The position numbers and the translations under genes were made by a program. 64,000 bases of DNA, taken from assembly GCA_017798125.1 (NCBI GenBank), contig CP059070.1, forward strand, positions 1,550,001 to 1,614,000, given 5' to 3'. The notes under the pieces are model-generated. The model was not told the DNA's origin. It made no database searches and worked only from the letters and a program-made list of their open reading frames with translations. Each line of letters opens with the position of its first letter. Positions within the stretch are counted from its first letter, which is position 1. Origin of the DNA: Cryomorphaceae bacterium (GTDB lineage Bacteria > Bacteroidota > Bacteroidia > Flavobacteriales > ECT2AJA-044). Shown piece by piece: positions 8,953 to 18,789 of this stretch.

Positions 8953-10614
8953 ATGAAGAAGATCCTTTTCCTCTCCGTATTTGTAATGTGCGCCTACGGC
9001 GCGATGGCCCAGCCCGGAGACCTGGGAACCGAAGAAATTACGGTCGTCAAGGAGTATGATCCAACCTTATCGGATGCGGTCAAACTTCAGTACTTCCCCA
9101 CACTGGTCGATACGGCAGCAGAGCCGCTGGCGCTGAATTACAGTATTCGTCCCTTGGAGTATCAAACGCGATTCACGCCCGAGCCCATCAGACCGGCACG
9201 AATCAGTCGCTCCAAGCTCGATAAGCTGTACAAGAACTACCTGGAACTCGGCTTCGGGAATTACACCACGCCGTATTTGTACTACAGTCATTCGAGCCGT
9301 AGAAACCGAAATTGGTCAGGAGGTGTATACGTCCGACACCTGAGCAGTCAAGGGGGAATTAATGATCTAGCCTTCAATGGCTTTGCACAGAACAGCGTTG
9401 GAGCCTTCGGACATCGCTATTACAGCGGTTTCAATCTCGGAGGGAGGCTTTATTACGATCACAATCGAATCCACTACTACGGAAATGCGGTGACCGATGT
9501 GGCGAAAGACAGCATCCGCCAGGACTTCCATACCATTGGCGCAGAATTCGAGCTATTGAGCTCCAAGGACCGCGACGATGTGGTTTTTGACGGGGTGCAG
9601 ATTAAGTATCATCGATTCTTTGATGGAGACGAGGGTGCTGAGAACTATTTGCAATTCCTCGGTGAGGTCAGCACGCCCATCAATGAAGAGCTCTTGCGCG
9701 TTGACATGGATGTCCAATACATCAATACTGCGTTTGATACCTTGGCTCAAGACTACTTCATTTTTGGATTGCGTCCACGCGTCGAGAGCCAGTACGGTGA
9801 CCTTCACTTCACACTGGGTATTCACGCCTATTTGATCAGCGATTTGACCGCGGAATCAACACGAGTGAATTTCTTCCCACAAATTGATTTGACCTACGGT
9901 ATCGTGGACGATATCCTGATCGCTTATGCGGGATGGGATGGCCGCGTTATGCCCAATACCTATCGCAGCTTGGTGGATCAGAACCCGTGGTTGGCGCCCA
10001 ATTTTCAACCCGAAGTGACGATTCAAAACGGTCGGATGTTCGCGGGTTTGAAAGGAGCACTTAGCTCCCAGGCCAGCTTTAATGTCAAGGCGCAGTTTTC
10101 CAGCTATACGGACTTCGTCTTGTTCTACAACAACCCCTTCCAGCCAGCAGCTGGAGATTTGGACACCAATAAGTTCAAAATCGTGTACGACGATCTTTCT
10201 GTATTCGGATTGATGGGAGAAGTCTTTTATCAGACTGGAGATAAATTCACTGCTGGTTTGCGAGGAGAGTTCAACAGCTACTCCACGGAGGAATTCGCAG
10301 CGGCCTGGAATTTGCCTTCTCTGCGCTTAACCGCATTGGGTAAGTATCAGGTCGGGGACAAGATTTACTTCGATCTCGAGGCGTTTTTAGTAGGTGAGCG
10401 ACAGGTTTTACCCGAGAGCTTGGTCGGTATTCCGAACAACCGTGAGGTTCTCCCCGCCTATGTCGACGTAAATCTAGGTGTGGAATACCGCTATAGTGAG
10501 CTCTTGTCGGCCTTCTTACGCTTCAACAACCTCACTGCTTCACAGTACGAATTGTGGTTGGATTATCCGGCCCAAAGATTCAATGTTCTGGGCGGATTTA
10601 CCTATCGTTTTTAA
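8953..10614 (+). CDS. Outer-membrane beta-barrel protein paired with the TPR protein
   Basis: About 553 residues. The ATG at 8953 gives a clean signal peptide (MKKILFLSVFVMCAYGAMAQ); an in-frame ATG at 8941 overlapping the previous stop is also possible. After a short region with EEITVVKEYDP the protein is a run of alternating amphipathic strands rich in Tyr, Phe and Asn, as in TonB-receptor-like barrels without a recognisable plug. It ends in an aromatic FTYRF, the C-terminal phenylalanine typical of BAM substrates. It probably forms an outer-membrane pore or anchor for the TPR protein. A dispersed hairpin repeat (8990-9005) encodes the end of the signal peptide. Substrate unknown. Confidence 0.78.
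   Translation: MKKILFLSVFVMCAYGAMAQPGDLGTEEITVVKEYDPTLSDAVKLQYFPTLVDTAAEPLALNYSIRPLEYQTRFTPEPIRPARISRSKLDKLYKNYLELGFGNYTTPYLYYSHSSRRNRNWSGGVYVRHLSSQGGINDLAFNGFAQNSVGAFGHRYYSGFNLGGRLYYDHNRIHYYGNAVTDVAKDSIRQDFHTIGAEFELLSSKDRDDVVFDGVQIKYHRFFDGDEGAENYLQFLGEVSTPINEELLRVDMDVQYINTAFDTLAQDYFIFGLRPRVESQYGDLHFTLGIHAYLISDLTAESTRVNFFPQIDLTYGIVDDILIAYAGWDGRVMPNTYRSLVDQNPWLAPNFQPEVTIQNGRMFAGLKGALSSQASFNVKAQFSSYTDFVLFYNNPFQPAAGDLDTNKFKIVYDDLSVFGLMGEVFYQTGDKFTAGLRGEFNSYSTEEFAAAWNLPSLRLTALGKYQVGDKIYFDLEAFLVGERQVLPESLVGIPNNREVLPAYVDVNLGVEYRYSELLSAFLRFNNLTASQYELWLDYPAQRFNVLGGFTYRF
8990..9005 (+). repeat. Dispersed hairpin repeat, copy 3 (in signal peptide of barrel protein)
   Basis: GCGCC-TAC-GGCGC-GAT, read in frame as the CAYGAM part of the signal peptide just before the cleavage site. 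Confidence 0.7.
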
Positions 10615-10633
10615 AGGAGGCGCGGCCTTTGTT

Positions 10634-10650
10634 ATCGGCCCGTAAGGGCC
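10634..10650 (-). repeat. Dispersed hairpin repeat, copy 4 (between barrel gene and gyrB)
   Basis: On the minus strand GGCCC-TTAC-GGGCC-GAT, 20 nt after the barrel stop codon. Identical to the copy before murB. Confidence 0.7.
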
Positions 10651-10741
10651 AAAAACCACAGACTGTTAATAACTGACCAAAAATTGTTGAAAAACTCAGT
10701 GTTTATGCGGGTTTCAGCTCGGTTTTAGGGTAGGAATTTAG

Positions 10742-10749
10742 TATCTTTG
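10742..10749 (+). promoter_or_regulatory. -7 promoter box of gyrB
   Basis: TATCTTTG, a perfect TAnnTTTG match, 43 nt before the gyrB ATG. Confidence 0.65.
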
Positions 10750-10771
10750 TTAACCTAAGATTAAGACCTAA

Positions 10772-12742
<1,971 letters not shown>

Positions 12743-12761
12743 ACATCTCAAGGTATTAATG

Positions 12762-12793
12762 AAAAACCCCGCTTGATCAAGGCGGGGTTTTTT
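12762..12793 (+). terminator. Bidirectional terminator between gyrB and the convergent T9SS cargo gene
   Basis: AAAAACCCCGC, then a TTGATCAAG loop, then GCGGGGTTTTTT. The A and T tracts on both sides let it work for either strand; its neighbours are convergent. Confidence 0.85.
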
Positions 12794-12836
12794 GATTGGG
12801 TAGGTCTGATTGTTTGGAGGCCCGTGGCTTCCTTTA

Positions 12837-14957
12837 TTATCGAATCATCGTCACAGTTCCGCGTTCCACAATTTCTCGACCGCTAAAAGTTCGGAAGTAC
12901 AACCTCCAGGTATAGAGGTCTTGTTTTTTCAAATCTCCGGCATTATCTACAGCTCCATTCCAGCCTTCGTTGAGGGTCGTGGATTCGAATATTTTTTGAC
13001 CGGCCCGCGTGTAGATCTGAAAGACGTAGGTGTTCGGGTCAGCGCCGACCACCACAGGGAAGAAATCGTCGTTGGTTCCATCCTCGTTCGGCGTGAAGGC
13101 ATTGGGTACATAGTAGAAAAATTCCTCCACCACAAAGGTTGTTTTGGTCGCAATTCCTTGACATCCGAGGCTATCGGTTACCGTGAGCGTTACGATATAC
13201 TCGCCCTCCTGTTGGTACACGTGGGTCACCACACTGTCAATGCCTGATCCTCCGTCACCAAACTGCCAGAACCAAGAAGCTACAGCATCGGTGGTGTCGT
13301 AGAAGGTTGCCGTAGGCGATGAGGTTTCGACCGAATCAGGTCCTATGAATCCGGGGATGGGTGCCGCGTGGAAGGGGATAAAATATTGATTGGTAGTGGA
13401 GCAGCCATTGACGTCTTCTACCGTAAGGCCATATGTTCCGGTGGTAAGGGCACTTTGAGTTGCCCCGGTTAGGCCATTGCTCCACAAGTAGCTGTATGGC
13501 GGCGTTCCTCCAGATGCGCTCACCTCGATGTATCCATCGGCTTGGTCACACGCCTCAGGCAGTGCTAAAAGAGAATCCACAACCACGGTAAAGTCGTCAT
13601 TTCCCACTATAAAATCCATAGTACGCATGCAGCCCAAGCTATCGATGCAGGTAAGGTCGTATTGGCCTGCGGGCAGATTAGACAAGGTGTCGGCGGTACT
13701 ACCTACGTTCCACATTAGGGTGTAGGGCGGTACTCCACCGGTGATGTTTGGAATGATGCGACCCACAGAATTATTGCATCGATCATTCTCTACAATGGGG
13801 TTAAACAGAAGGCTATCCGCTTCAAAAACATCAACGGTATCGGTCACAAAACAACCGACCTGATCGGTAATCGTCACATAATATGTTCCGGCGGGAACGC
13901 CCAATTGATCGGGATTTGAAGAACCATTGGACCATTGATAAGTCAGGGGTGCAGCATTCCCTGTGGTCAGTGAAGTGATGTTTCCAGTGCTGTCTCCCCG
14001 ACAAATGACACTATCGATATCCCAAGTAGGGTTGAGGCCAGAAAATTGAATAGCCACGGTATCGGTGATGGTCTGTTGAGCCCCGCAAATGAAAGCAGAA
14101 GCATGGTAGGTCATGTTCCCCGGAGGAAGAACCTGAATGGTATCACCGACGCCAACAATGGTGTTTGTTGAATCGAACCACGTCACTACAGGGGGAGTGG
14201 AACTAAAGATGGTCGGAGAAAAGGGAATGGCAAAATCGATATAGGAATTTCCAACGGGGAAAAAGGACATCCCATCTTGGTTGGCATTCCAAGTCAACGG
14301 TGCAGTCGCCGGTCCTGCATCGCGCCCGGGAACAACAACGGTCGTGGATAAATCGGAATTCGAAAGCCCTTGAATGGCCTGGCCATTGTTCCAAGTGGTG
14401 CAGAGCGGCTTACTCTGGATGTGCATTTCGATGTGGTTATCCACTTCGAACAGTTTGATTTGGGAGCTAAACAATAGAGAGGTACAGCTGAACATAGGGA
14501 CTTCGCAAAAGGCCGCTACAAATACCCGCTGTCCCGGAGGTCCATAGGTGCCGTAGAGTACCCCATTTACGCCCGGTCCGGTAATGCCAGGATTGATGTC
14601 TTGCCAAGGACCCAAAATGGAATTTGCAGGTGTGTTCCCCAGAGTCCCCATTGGTCCAGTGATACTCCAATTGGAAAAGCCGCCGGCGCTGGTGGTGTCA
14701 AAAGTGATGTAGTTGTTTGAACTGAAGAGAATCTTGTCGTAGGAGTTGCCAAAATAGAGGAAGCTGAACCCCAAGGGGATGACTTGGGAGTATACATCAT
14801 CGGTCATGGTCAAGGCCGTTCCTTGAACATAGTCGACCTGGGCGCCCAGGGTAACGGAATCAGATCCACAAATGACCTGGTCCAATCCAGCCCAAATTTG
14901 TGCTTGTGCCATTCCCAGGTTTAGGAGAATGATCAACGCGACAAGTGCTCTTTTCAT
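12837..14957 (-). CDS. Secreted multidomain protein with SprB and PKD repeats and a T9SS type B sorting domain
   Basis: About 706 residues. The ATG at 14957 starts a signal peptide (MKRALVALIILLNLGMAQA). An ATG five codons upstream (14972) overlaps a hairpin repeat. The N-terminal part is a beta-rich adhesin-like region. Then come SprB-type repeats (YYVTITDQVGCF, YDLTCIDSLGC and TYGLTVEDVNGC with YLWSNG-like cores), a PKD domain (ASWFWQFGDGGSG..VTHVYQQEGEYIVTLTVTD) and a C-terminal gliding-motility-type domain starting FYYVPNAFTPNEDGTNDDFF, the type B signal for the type IX secretion system. It is probably exposed on or released from the cell surface as an adhesin-like protein. Confidence 0.85.
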   Translation of the reverse strand: MKRALVALIILLNLGMAQAQIWAGLDQVICGSDSVTLGAQVDYVQGTALTMTDDVYSQVIPLGFSFLYFGNSYDKILFSSNNYITFDTTSAGGFSNWSITGPMGTLGNTPANSILGPWQDINPGITGPGVNGVLYGTYGPPGQRVFVAAFCEVPMFSCTSLLFSSQIKLFEVDNHIEMHIQSKPLCTTWNNGQAIQGLSNSDLSTTVVVPGRDAGPATAPLTWNANQDGMSFFPVGNSYIDFAIPFSPTIFSSTPPVVTWFDSTNTIVGVGDTIQVLPPGNMTYHASAFICGAQQTITDTVAIQFSGLNPTWDIDSVICRGDSTGNITSLTTGNAAPLTYQWSNGSSNPDQLGVPAGTYYVTITDQVGCFVTDTVDVFEADSLLFNPIVENDRCNNSVGRIIPNITGGVPPYTLMWNVGSTADTLSNLPAGQYDLTCIDSLGCMRTMDFIVGNDDFTVVVDSLLALPEACDQADGYIEVSASGGTPPYSYLWSNGLTGATQSALTTGTYGLTVEDVNGCSTTNQYFIPFHAAPIPGFIGPDSVETSSPTATFYDTTDAVASWFWQFGDGGSGIDSVVTHVYQQEGEYIVTLTVTDSLGCQGIATKTTFVVEEFFYYVPNAFTPNEDGTNDDFFPVVVGADPNTYVFQIYTRAGQKIFESTTLNEGWNGAVDNAGDLKKQDLYTWRLYFRTFSGREIVERGTVTMIR

Positions 14958-14970
14958 GCTTAGGTTCTTC

Positions 14971-14986
14971 ATCGGCCCGCAGGGCC
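14971..14986 (-). repeat. Dispersed hairpin repeat, copy 5 (leader of the PKD/SprB protein gene)
   Basis: On the minus strand GGCCC-TGC-GGGCC-GAT. The final GAT overlaps a possible ATG start of the T9SS cargo gene. Confidence 0.7.
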
Positions 14987-15028
14987 CGTTCAAAAGTACC
15001 AAAATAGACGAGAGAAAAGCCTTTTTCG

Positions 15029-15061
15029 TTGGTGTCCAGCCCCAAACGTTTCATAACTTTG
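15029..15061 (+). promoter_or_regulatory. Promoter of mdh
   Basis: A TTG at 15029-15031 and TAACTTTG at 15054-15061 with a 22-nt spacer form a Bacteroidota-type promoter, 36 nt before the mdh ATG. Confidence 0.6.
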
Positions 15062-15097
15062 CTCGCAGTAAAATTCGTAACGAAAAATCACTACATC

Positions 15098-16030
15098 ATG
15101 AAAGTTACCGTTGTAGGTGCCGGAAACGTAGGAGCTACCTGCGCTGACGTACTCGCTCACAAGGAAATTGCCAACGAGATCATCTTGGTCGATATCAAGG
15201 AAGGTTTTGCCGAAGGGAAGGCTCTTGATATGTGGGAAACTTCTCCTATCAACTTGTACGATTCACGTACGATTGGTTCCACAAACGACTACGAAAAAAC
15301 TGCAGGTTCTGAAGTAGTTGTAATTACTTCTGGATTGCCGCGTAAACCGGGTATGAGCCGCGACGATTTGATCGCGACCAACGCCGGTATCGTGAAATCG
15401 GTAACCGAAAACGTGATCAAGTACTCTCCAGATGCGAAGATCGTCGTGGTTTCTAACCCATTGGACGTTATGACCTACCAGGCGTACTTGACCGCAAAAG
15501 TGGACAGCAGCAAGGTATTTGGTATGGCGGGTATTCTGGATACCGCTCGCTACCGCAGCTTCTTGGCTCTTGAGCTCAACGTATCTCCGAAAGACATTCA
15601 AGCCGTTTTGATGGGTGGTCATGGCGACACCATGGTTCCTCTTCCACGCTACACCACGGTTGGAGGTATCCCAGTAACGGAACTGATCGATGAAGATAAA
15701 TTGAACGCGATTGTAGACCGCACCAAAGTAGGTGGAGGAGAAATCGTGAAATTACTAGGAACTTCTGCTTGGTACGCTCCAGGAGCTGCCGCTGCGCAGA
15801 TGGTCGAGGCCATTGTCCGCGATCAGCGTCGTGTATTCCCCGTATGTACCCTCTTGAACGGTGAGTACGGTATGGACGGCATCTACCTTGGAGTGCCGGT
15901 CATTCTCGGAAAGAACGGAATCGAGCGCATCATCGAGCTACATCTGAACGCTGATGAGCGCGCATTGCTTGAGGAATCAGCTACCGCCGTTCGCGGTGTA
16001 ATGAAGGTCCTCGACGATATGGATATCTAA
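15098..16030 (+). CDS. mdh: Malate dehydrogenase
   Basis: A 310-residue NAD-dependent LDH/MDH-family enzyme of the TCA cycle (malate to oxaloacetate). The ATG at 15098 places the Rossmann motif VVGAGNVGATCAD right at the N-terminus. LVDIKEG supplies the acidic residue that selects NAD. The substrate-binding arginine is in the mobile loop SGLPRKPGMSRDDL, which is typical of the LDH-like MDH class. VVSNPLDVMTY and the catalytic histidine in LMGGHGDTMVPL follow. An upstream in-frame TTG extension lacks family similarity. It has its own promoter and terminator, so it is monocistronic. Confidence 0.95.
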   Translation: MKVTVVGAGNVGATCADVLAHKEIANEIILVDIKEGFAEGKALDMWETSPINLYDSRTIGSTNDYEKTAGSEVVVITSGLPRKPGMSRDDLIATNAGIVKSVTENVIKYSPDAKIVVVSNPLDVMTYQAYLTAKVDSSKVFGMAGILDTARYRSFLALELNVSPKDIQAVLMGGHGDTMVPLPRYTTVGGIPVTELIDEDKLNAIVDRTKVGGGEIVKLLGTSAWYAPGAAAAQMVEAIVRDQRRVFPVCTLLNGEYGMDGIYLGVPVILGKNGIERIIELHLNADERALLEESATAVRGVMKVLDDMDI

Positions 16031-16035
16031 TTTTT

Positions 16036-16051
16036 GTGCCTACGGCACGAT
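16036..16051 (+). repeat. Dispersed hairpin repeat, copy 6 (3' of mdh)
   Basis: GTGCC-TAC-GGCAC-GAT between the mdh stop codon and its terminator. Confidence 0.7.
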
Positions 16052-16053
16052 GC

Positions 16054-16089
16054 AAAAGCCCCGAGGTAAGCCCTTGGGGCTTTTTTTTT
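16054..16089 (+). terminator. Rho-independent terminator of mdh
   Basis: A stem AAAAGCCCC / GGGGCTTTT encloses about 13 nt and runs into a long T tract. Confidence 0.85.
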
Positions 16090-16094
16090 GGCCC

Positions 16095-16490
16095 TTAGGG
16101 CAAGAAGCGTTGCTGCCATTCGGGACGAGGCAAGTAGCACGTTTCTCTTTTCCCCCAAATTCTGAATCGATTTCGGGCGATGAGGTCGTATATGGCGTCT
16201 CGGATAAAGGGTGGTACAAAACGAAAGATCCAAGCCCAGTTCCAGCCTTTTATTCTTCGCGCAATACGAAGAGCGGCTGAAGATTTAACCCACCATTGTC
16301 CTTCCTCCCATAGCAGCAAACTATCGGGCCGATGAGGTAGGGGGTGTCTCGCTATTTTTTCCTTTGCGGTTGAGCCGTCAAGGGGGGCTATTCGAAAATA
16401 CCCCTCTGGATCACGAGGCAGAATAAATTGGACGGAATGACTGCACAAATTGCAGTACCCATCAAAGAAAACGATCGACCGTTGGTTCAT
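16095..16490 (-). CDS. DCC-family thiol-disulfide oxidoreductase-like protein (DUF393)
   Basis: A 131-residue protein of the DUF393/YuxK family, named for the conserved N-terminal DxxCxxC motif, seen here as FFDGYCNLCSHSVQF. It also has the characteristic DSLLLWEEGQWWVKSSAALRI pattern and a C-terminal Arg-rich IYDLIARNRFRIWG. The two cysteines suggest a redox or thioredoxin-like role, but no substrate is established. No signal peptide is seen, so it should be cytosolic. Its start overlaps the stop of the upstream FG-GAP protein gene by 4 nt (ATGA), so the two are co-transcribed. Confidence 0.85.
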   Translation of the reverse strand: MNQRSIVFFDGYCNLCSHSVQFILPRDPEGYFRIAPLDGSTAKEKIARHPLPHRPDSLLLWEEGQWWVKSSAALRIARRIKGWNWAWIFRFVPPFIRDAIYDLIARNRFRIWGKRETCYLPRPEWQQRFLP

Positions 16491-18667
16491 CGTTGGATCA
16501 AGAGACGATGCACCTCCAAACGATCTCCTTGAAGCACCTGAACAAGGTAGTAACCACCAGATAATCCGCTGATGTCCATGGTTCCACGATAGTTGCCCGA
16601 TAGAACTTGTCGACCGTGCAGATCGTAGATGGTTAAGTCCGCAGGTGTATCATCAGACAATCCGCCAATTTGAAGGCGCTCAGAAGCCGGGTTGGGGAAC
16701 AAGGTCCACTGCGCTTGCTCAGGTAGCTCAGGTGTGCTGATGTCTTGTGGATTGATGCCGGCGTAGTATTGAACACCCCCTGAGTAATTCCCCAGGATCA
16801 CATCCAATCGTCCATCGGCGTTTAGGTCGGCTACAGCTGGCGAAGGGCGTCCTGGTCGATACAGTCCAATCAACGCGGTATCCGCTTCCGTGAAAACTCC
16901 GTTCAGATTGTTGTCAATATTGTTGTAGCGCGAAACATTGCCTGGCGCTCCGCCCACGTAAAGCTCCCAGGTGCCATTGCGATCCACCGCATTTGGGAAG
17001 GCGTATCCCAAGAAATACCACAGCGTGCTCATATCAATACTTCCCAAGGAATCCGTGACATGGGTGAACTGAAAACTGCTCGCTGAACCGGTATTCTCGT
17101 AGTAGTGAATTCGCCCGATGGAGTGTCCGATCATCAGATCCAAATCTCCATCTCGATCCAAATCCGCCAATTCCGGCGCGGCCATGTTTCCTACATCGAT
17201 GCCGTCCAAATTGGCCGTGGTCAGTACAAAATTGGCCAAGTTGCCGGACCCTGCTGTATTGGTGAAGTAGTGAACGTTTCCATTCCCATCACCGAGGATC
17301 ATATCTAGATCACCATCATTATCCAAATCTCCGAAGGACGGAATAAGTCCTACAGGGAAGGGCAGAGAAGAGAGGCCTCCAAAATCTTCACTCTGAAGGG
17401 TGAATTGCGGACGCGTTGCTGTTCCCGTGTTGAGGTAAAGCGCCATTCGTGGCTCCGAGATGGTCCCGTTGTTCATGGTCCCGTAATTCCCAATGGCCAA
17501 GTCCAATAGATTATCTCCGTTCAAATCGACCAATCTAGGGAAGGCCCCTTCTCCAACTTCCACCATGCGATCTTGGAAGAAATCATCTTGCTGATAGGAG
17601 AAATCCGGATTGCTCTCCGTTCCAATATTATCGTAGAATAAGGTGCTGTGTAAATTCTCCGCTCCTCCATCGATGTTGGGGGATACAATCATATCGCGGT
17701 CGCCGTCGCGGTCTACATCAACCCAATGAAATCCTGGAAAGAGCTCAATATTTACCGGAACGTCATTGGACGGGAAAAGAGGGTCTTGAGCGCTCATAAA
17801 GGCGTCATCCGGAGTCCCGGTATTCGTGAGCATGTTACCATTGTTGAAGGTAATGTCACCCAGTACACAGTCCATATTACCGTTTCCGTTCAGATCGCGA
17901 ATGGCAATGGAGCTCCCCGCATGGCGTGGGCGATTTGCGCCACTCGTCAAGTCGCTATCGCAGGTGTCTAGGTAAATATCGTTGTTGGAGAAGCTCTCTT
18001 TGAATTTTCCCCAGCAGTCATCACCGAGTTCGTAAACTAACGAGTCACTGTGGCCGTACAATTCTTGCGACATGCACGTATGGTATTCGACCGATGTGCC
18101 TAGAATAGAGAAGGTCACCACGTCTAAATCCCCATCCCCGTCAATGTCGTCAATTCCCGGAATATCCGTCGAGGCGACATAGAGGTTCACGGGGATTCCT
18201 GTTCCATAATCCGTGAAAAGTTGAGGCGTGTTGAGGGCGTACGTGAATTGGAGACCATCCGTGGGGTTTCCGTCGTTTCTGTAGACTGCAATACCGGCAT
18301 TGGTATGGCACCACAAATCCATTCGTCCGTCGTTGTTGTAATCTCTGAAGACCGCCCAATTTCGAATCACCGGAAAACTCGAAATGTACTGTGGGGCGTA
18401 ACGGTAGGTCAATTGCCCCTCCACGTCTATATTTTCGAAAGGTAGCCAACGCCTTCCAGCTTTGTCAAATACAATGAGGTCCATGCGACCGTCGTAATTG
18501 AGCTGGATGTGTGACCAGTGGGTCGAGTTCATGCCCCCGGCCCAGGCCATGTTCAGGGAGTCAGTACCCTCAAAAACACCAACGGTGTCCTGGAATTGAA
18601 AGGCCACTTGCTGTCCTTGACTGAAGTGCGCAGCGGCGATAAAAAGAATTGTGATAAGTCGTTTCAT
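16487..18667 (-). CDS. Secreted FG-GAP/VCBS repeat protein with T9SS type A sorting domain
   Basis: About 726 residues. The start at 18667 gives the signal peptide MKRLITILFIAAAHFSQGQ. The body is an integrin-like beta-propeller of FG-GAP/VCBS repeats, each with a calcium-binding DxDxDGxxD-type loop: DYNNDGRMD, DIDGDGDLD, DLNGNGNMD, DVDRDGDRD, DLNGDNLLD, DLDNDGDLD, DLDRDGDLD and DLNADGRLD. The C-terminal 75 residues (FPNPASERLQI, ending in HRLLIQR) are a type A Por sorting domain for T9SS export and surface attachment. It may bind surfaces or ligands. It shares an operon with the DCC protein. Confidence 0.87.
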   Translation of the reverse strand: MKRLITILFIAAAHFSQGQQVAFQFQDTVGVFEGTDSLNMAWAGGMNSTHWSHIQLNYDGRMDLIVFDKAGRRWLPFENIDVEGQLTYRYAPQYISSFPVIRNWAVFRDYNNDGRMDLWCHTNAGIAVYRNDGNPTDGLQFTYALNTPQLFTDYGTGIPVNLYVASTDIPGIDDIDGDGDLDVVTFSILGTSVEYHTCMSQELYGHSDSLVYELGDDCWGKFKESFSNNDIYLDTCDSDLTSGANRPRHAGSSIAIRDLNGNGNMDCVLGDITFNNGNMLTNTGTPDDAFMSAQDPLFPSNDVPVNIELFPGFHWVDVDRDGDRDMIVSPNIDGGAENLHSTLFYDNIGTESNPDFSYQQDDFFQDRMVEVGEGAFPRLVDLNGDNLLDLAIGNYGTMNNGTISEPRMALYLNTGTATRPQFTLQSEDFGGLSSLPFPVGLIPSFGDLDNDGDLDMILGDGNGNVHYFTNTAGSGNLANFVLTTANLDGIDVGNMAAPELADLDRDGDLDLMIGHSIGRIHYYENTGSASSFQFTHVTDSLGSIDMSTLWYFLGYAFPNAVDRNGTWELYVGGAPGNVSRYNNIDNNLNGVFTEADTALIGLYRPGRPSPAVADLNADGRLDVILGNYSGGVQYYAGINPQDISTPELPEQAQWTLFPNPASERLQIGGLSDDTPADLTIYDLHGRQVLSGNYRGTMDISGLSGGYYLVQVLQGDRLEVHRLLIQR

Positions 18668-18721
18668 TACAAAGGAGTCAACGGTATACAAATATACGTA
18701 ACAGGGACGGGTCCAGGTTGG

Positions 18722-18752
18722 TTGTTAATATGGTACCATTCCTCTATATTTG
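18722..18752 (+). promoter_or_regulatory. Promoter of secDF
   Basis: A TTG at 18722-18724 and TATATTTG at 18745-18752, 20-nt spacer, match the Bacteroidota sigma consensus. It lies 38 nt before the ATG. Confidence 0.7.
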
Positions 18753-18789
18753 CGGCCGATTTAATTCAGGTTAACATTATCTAATTCAA

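Noticed and set aside
16090-16101. GGCCCTTAGGGC near the DCC gene stop as a hairpin repeat
   Set aside because: It lacks the GAT tail and has a 2-nt loop; probably chance or a decayed copy.
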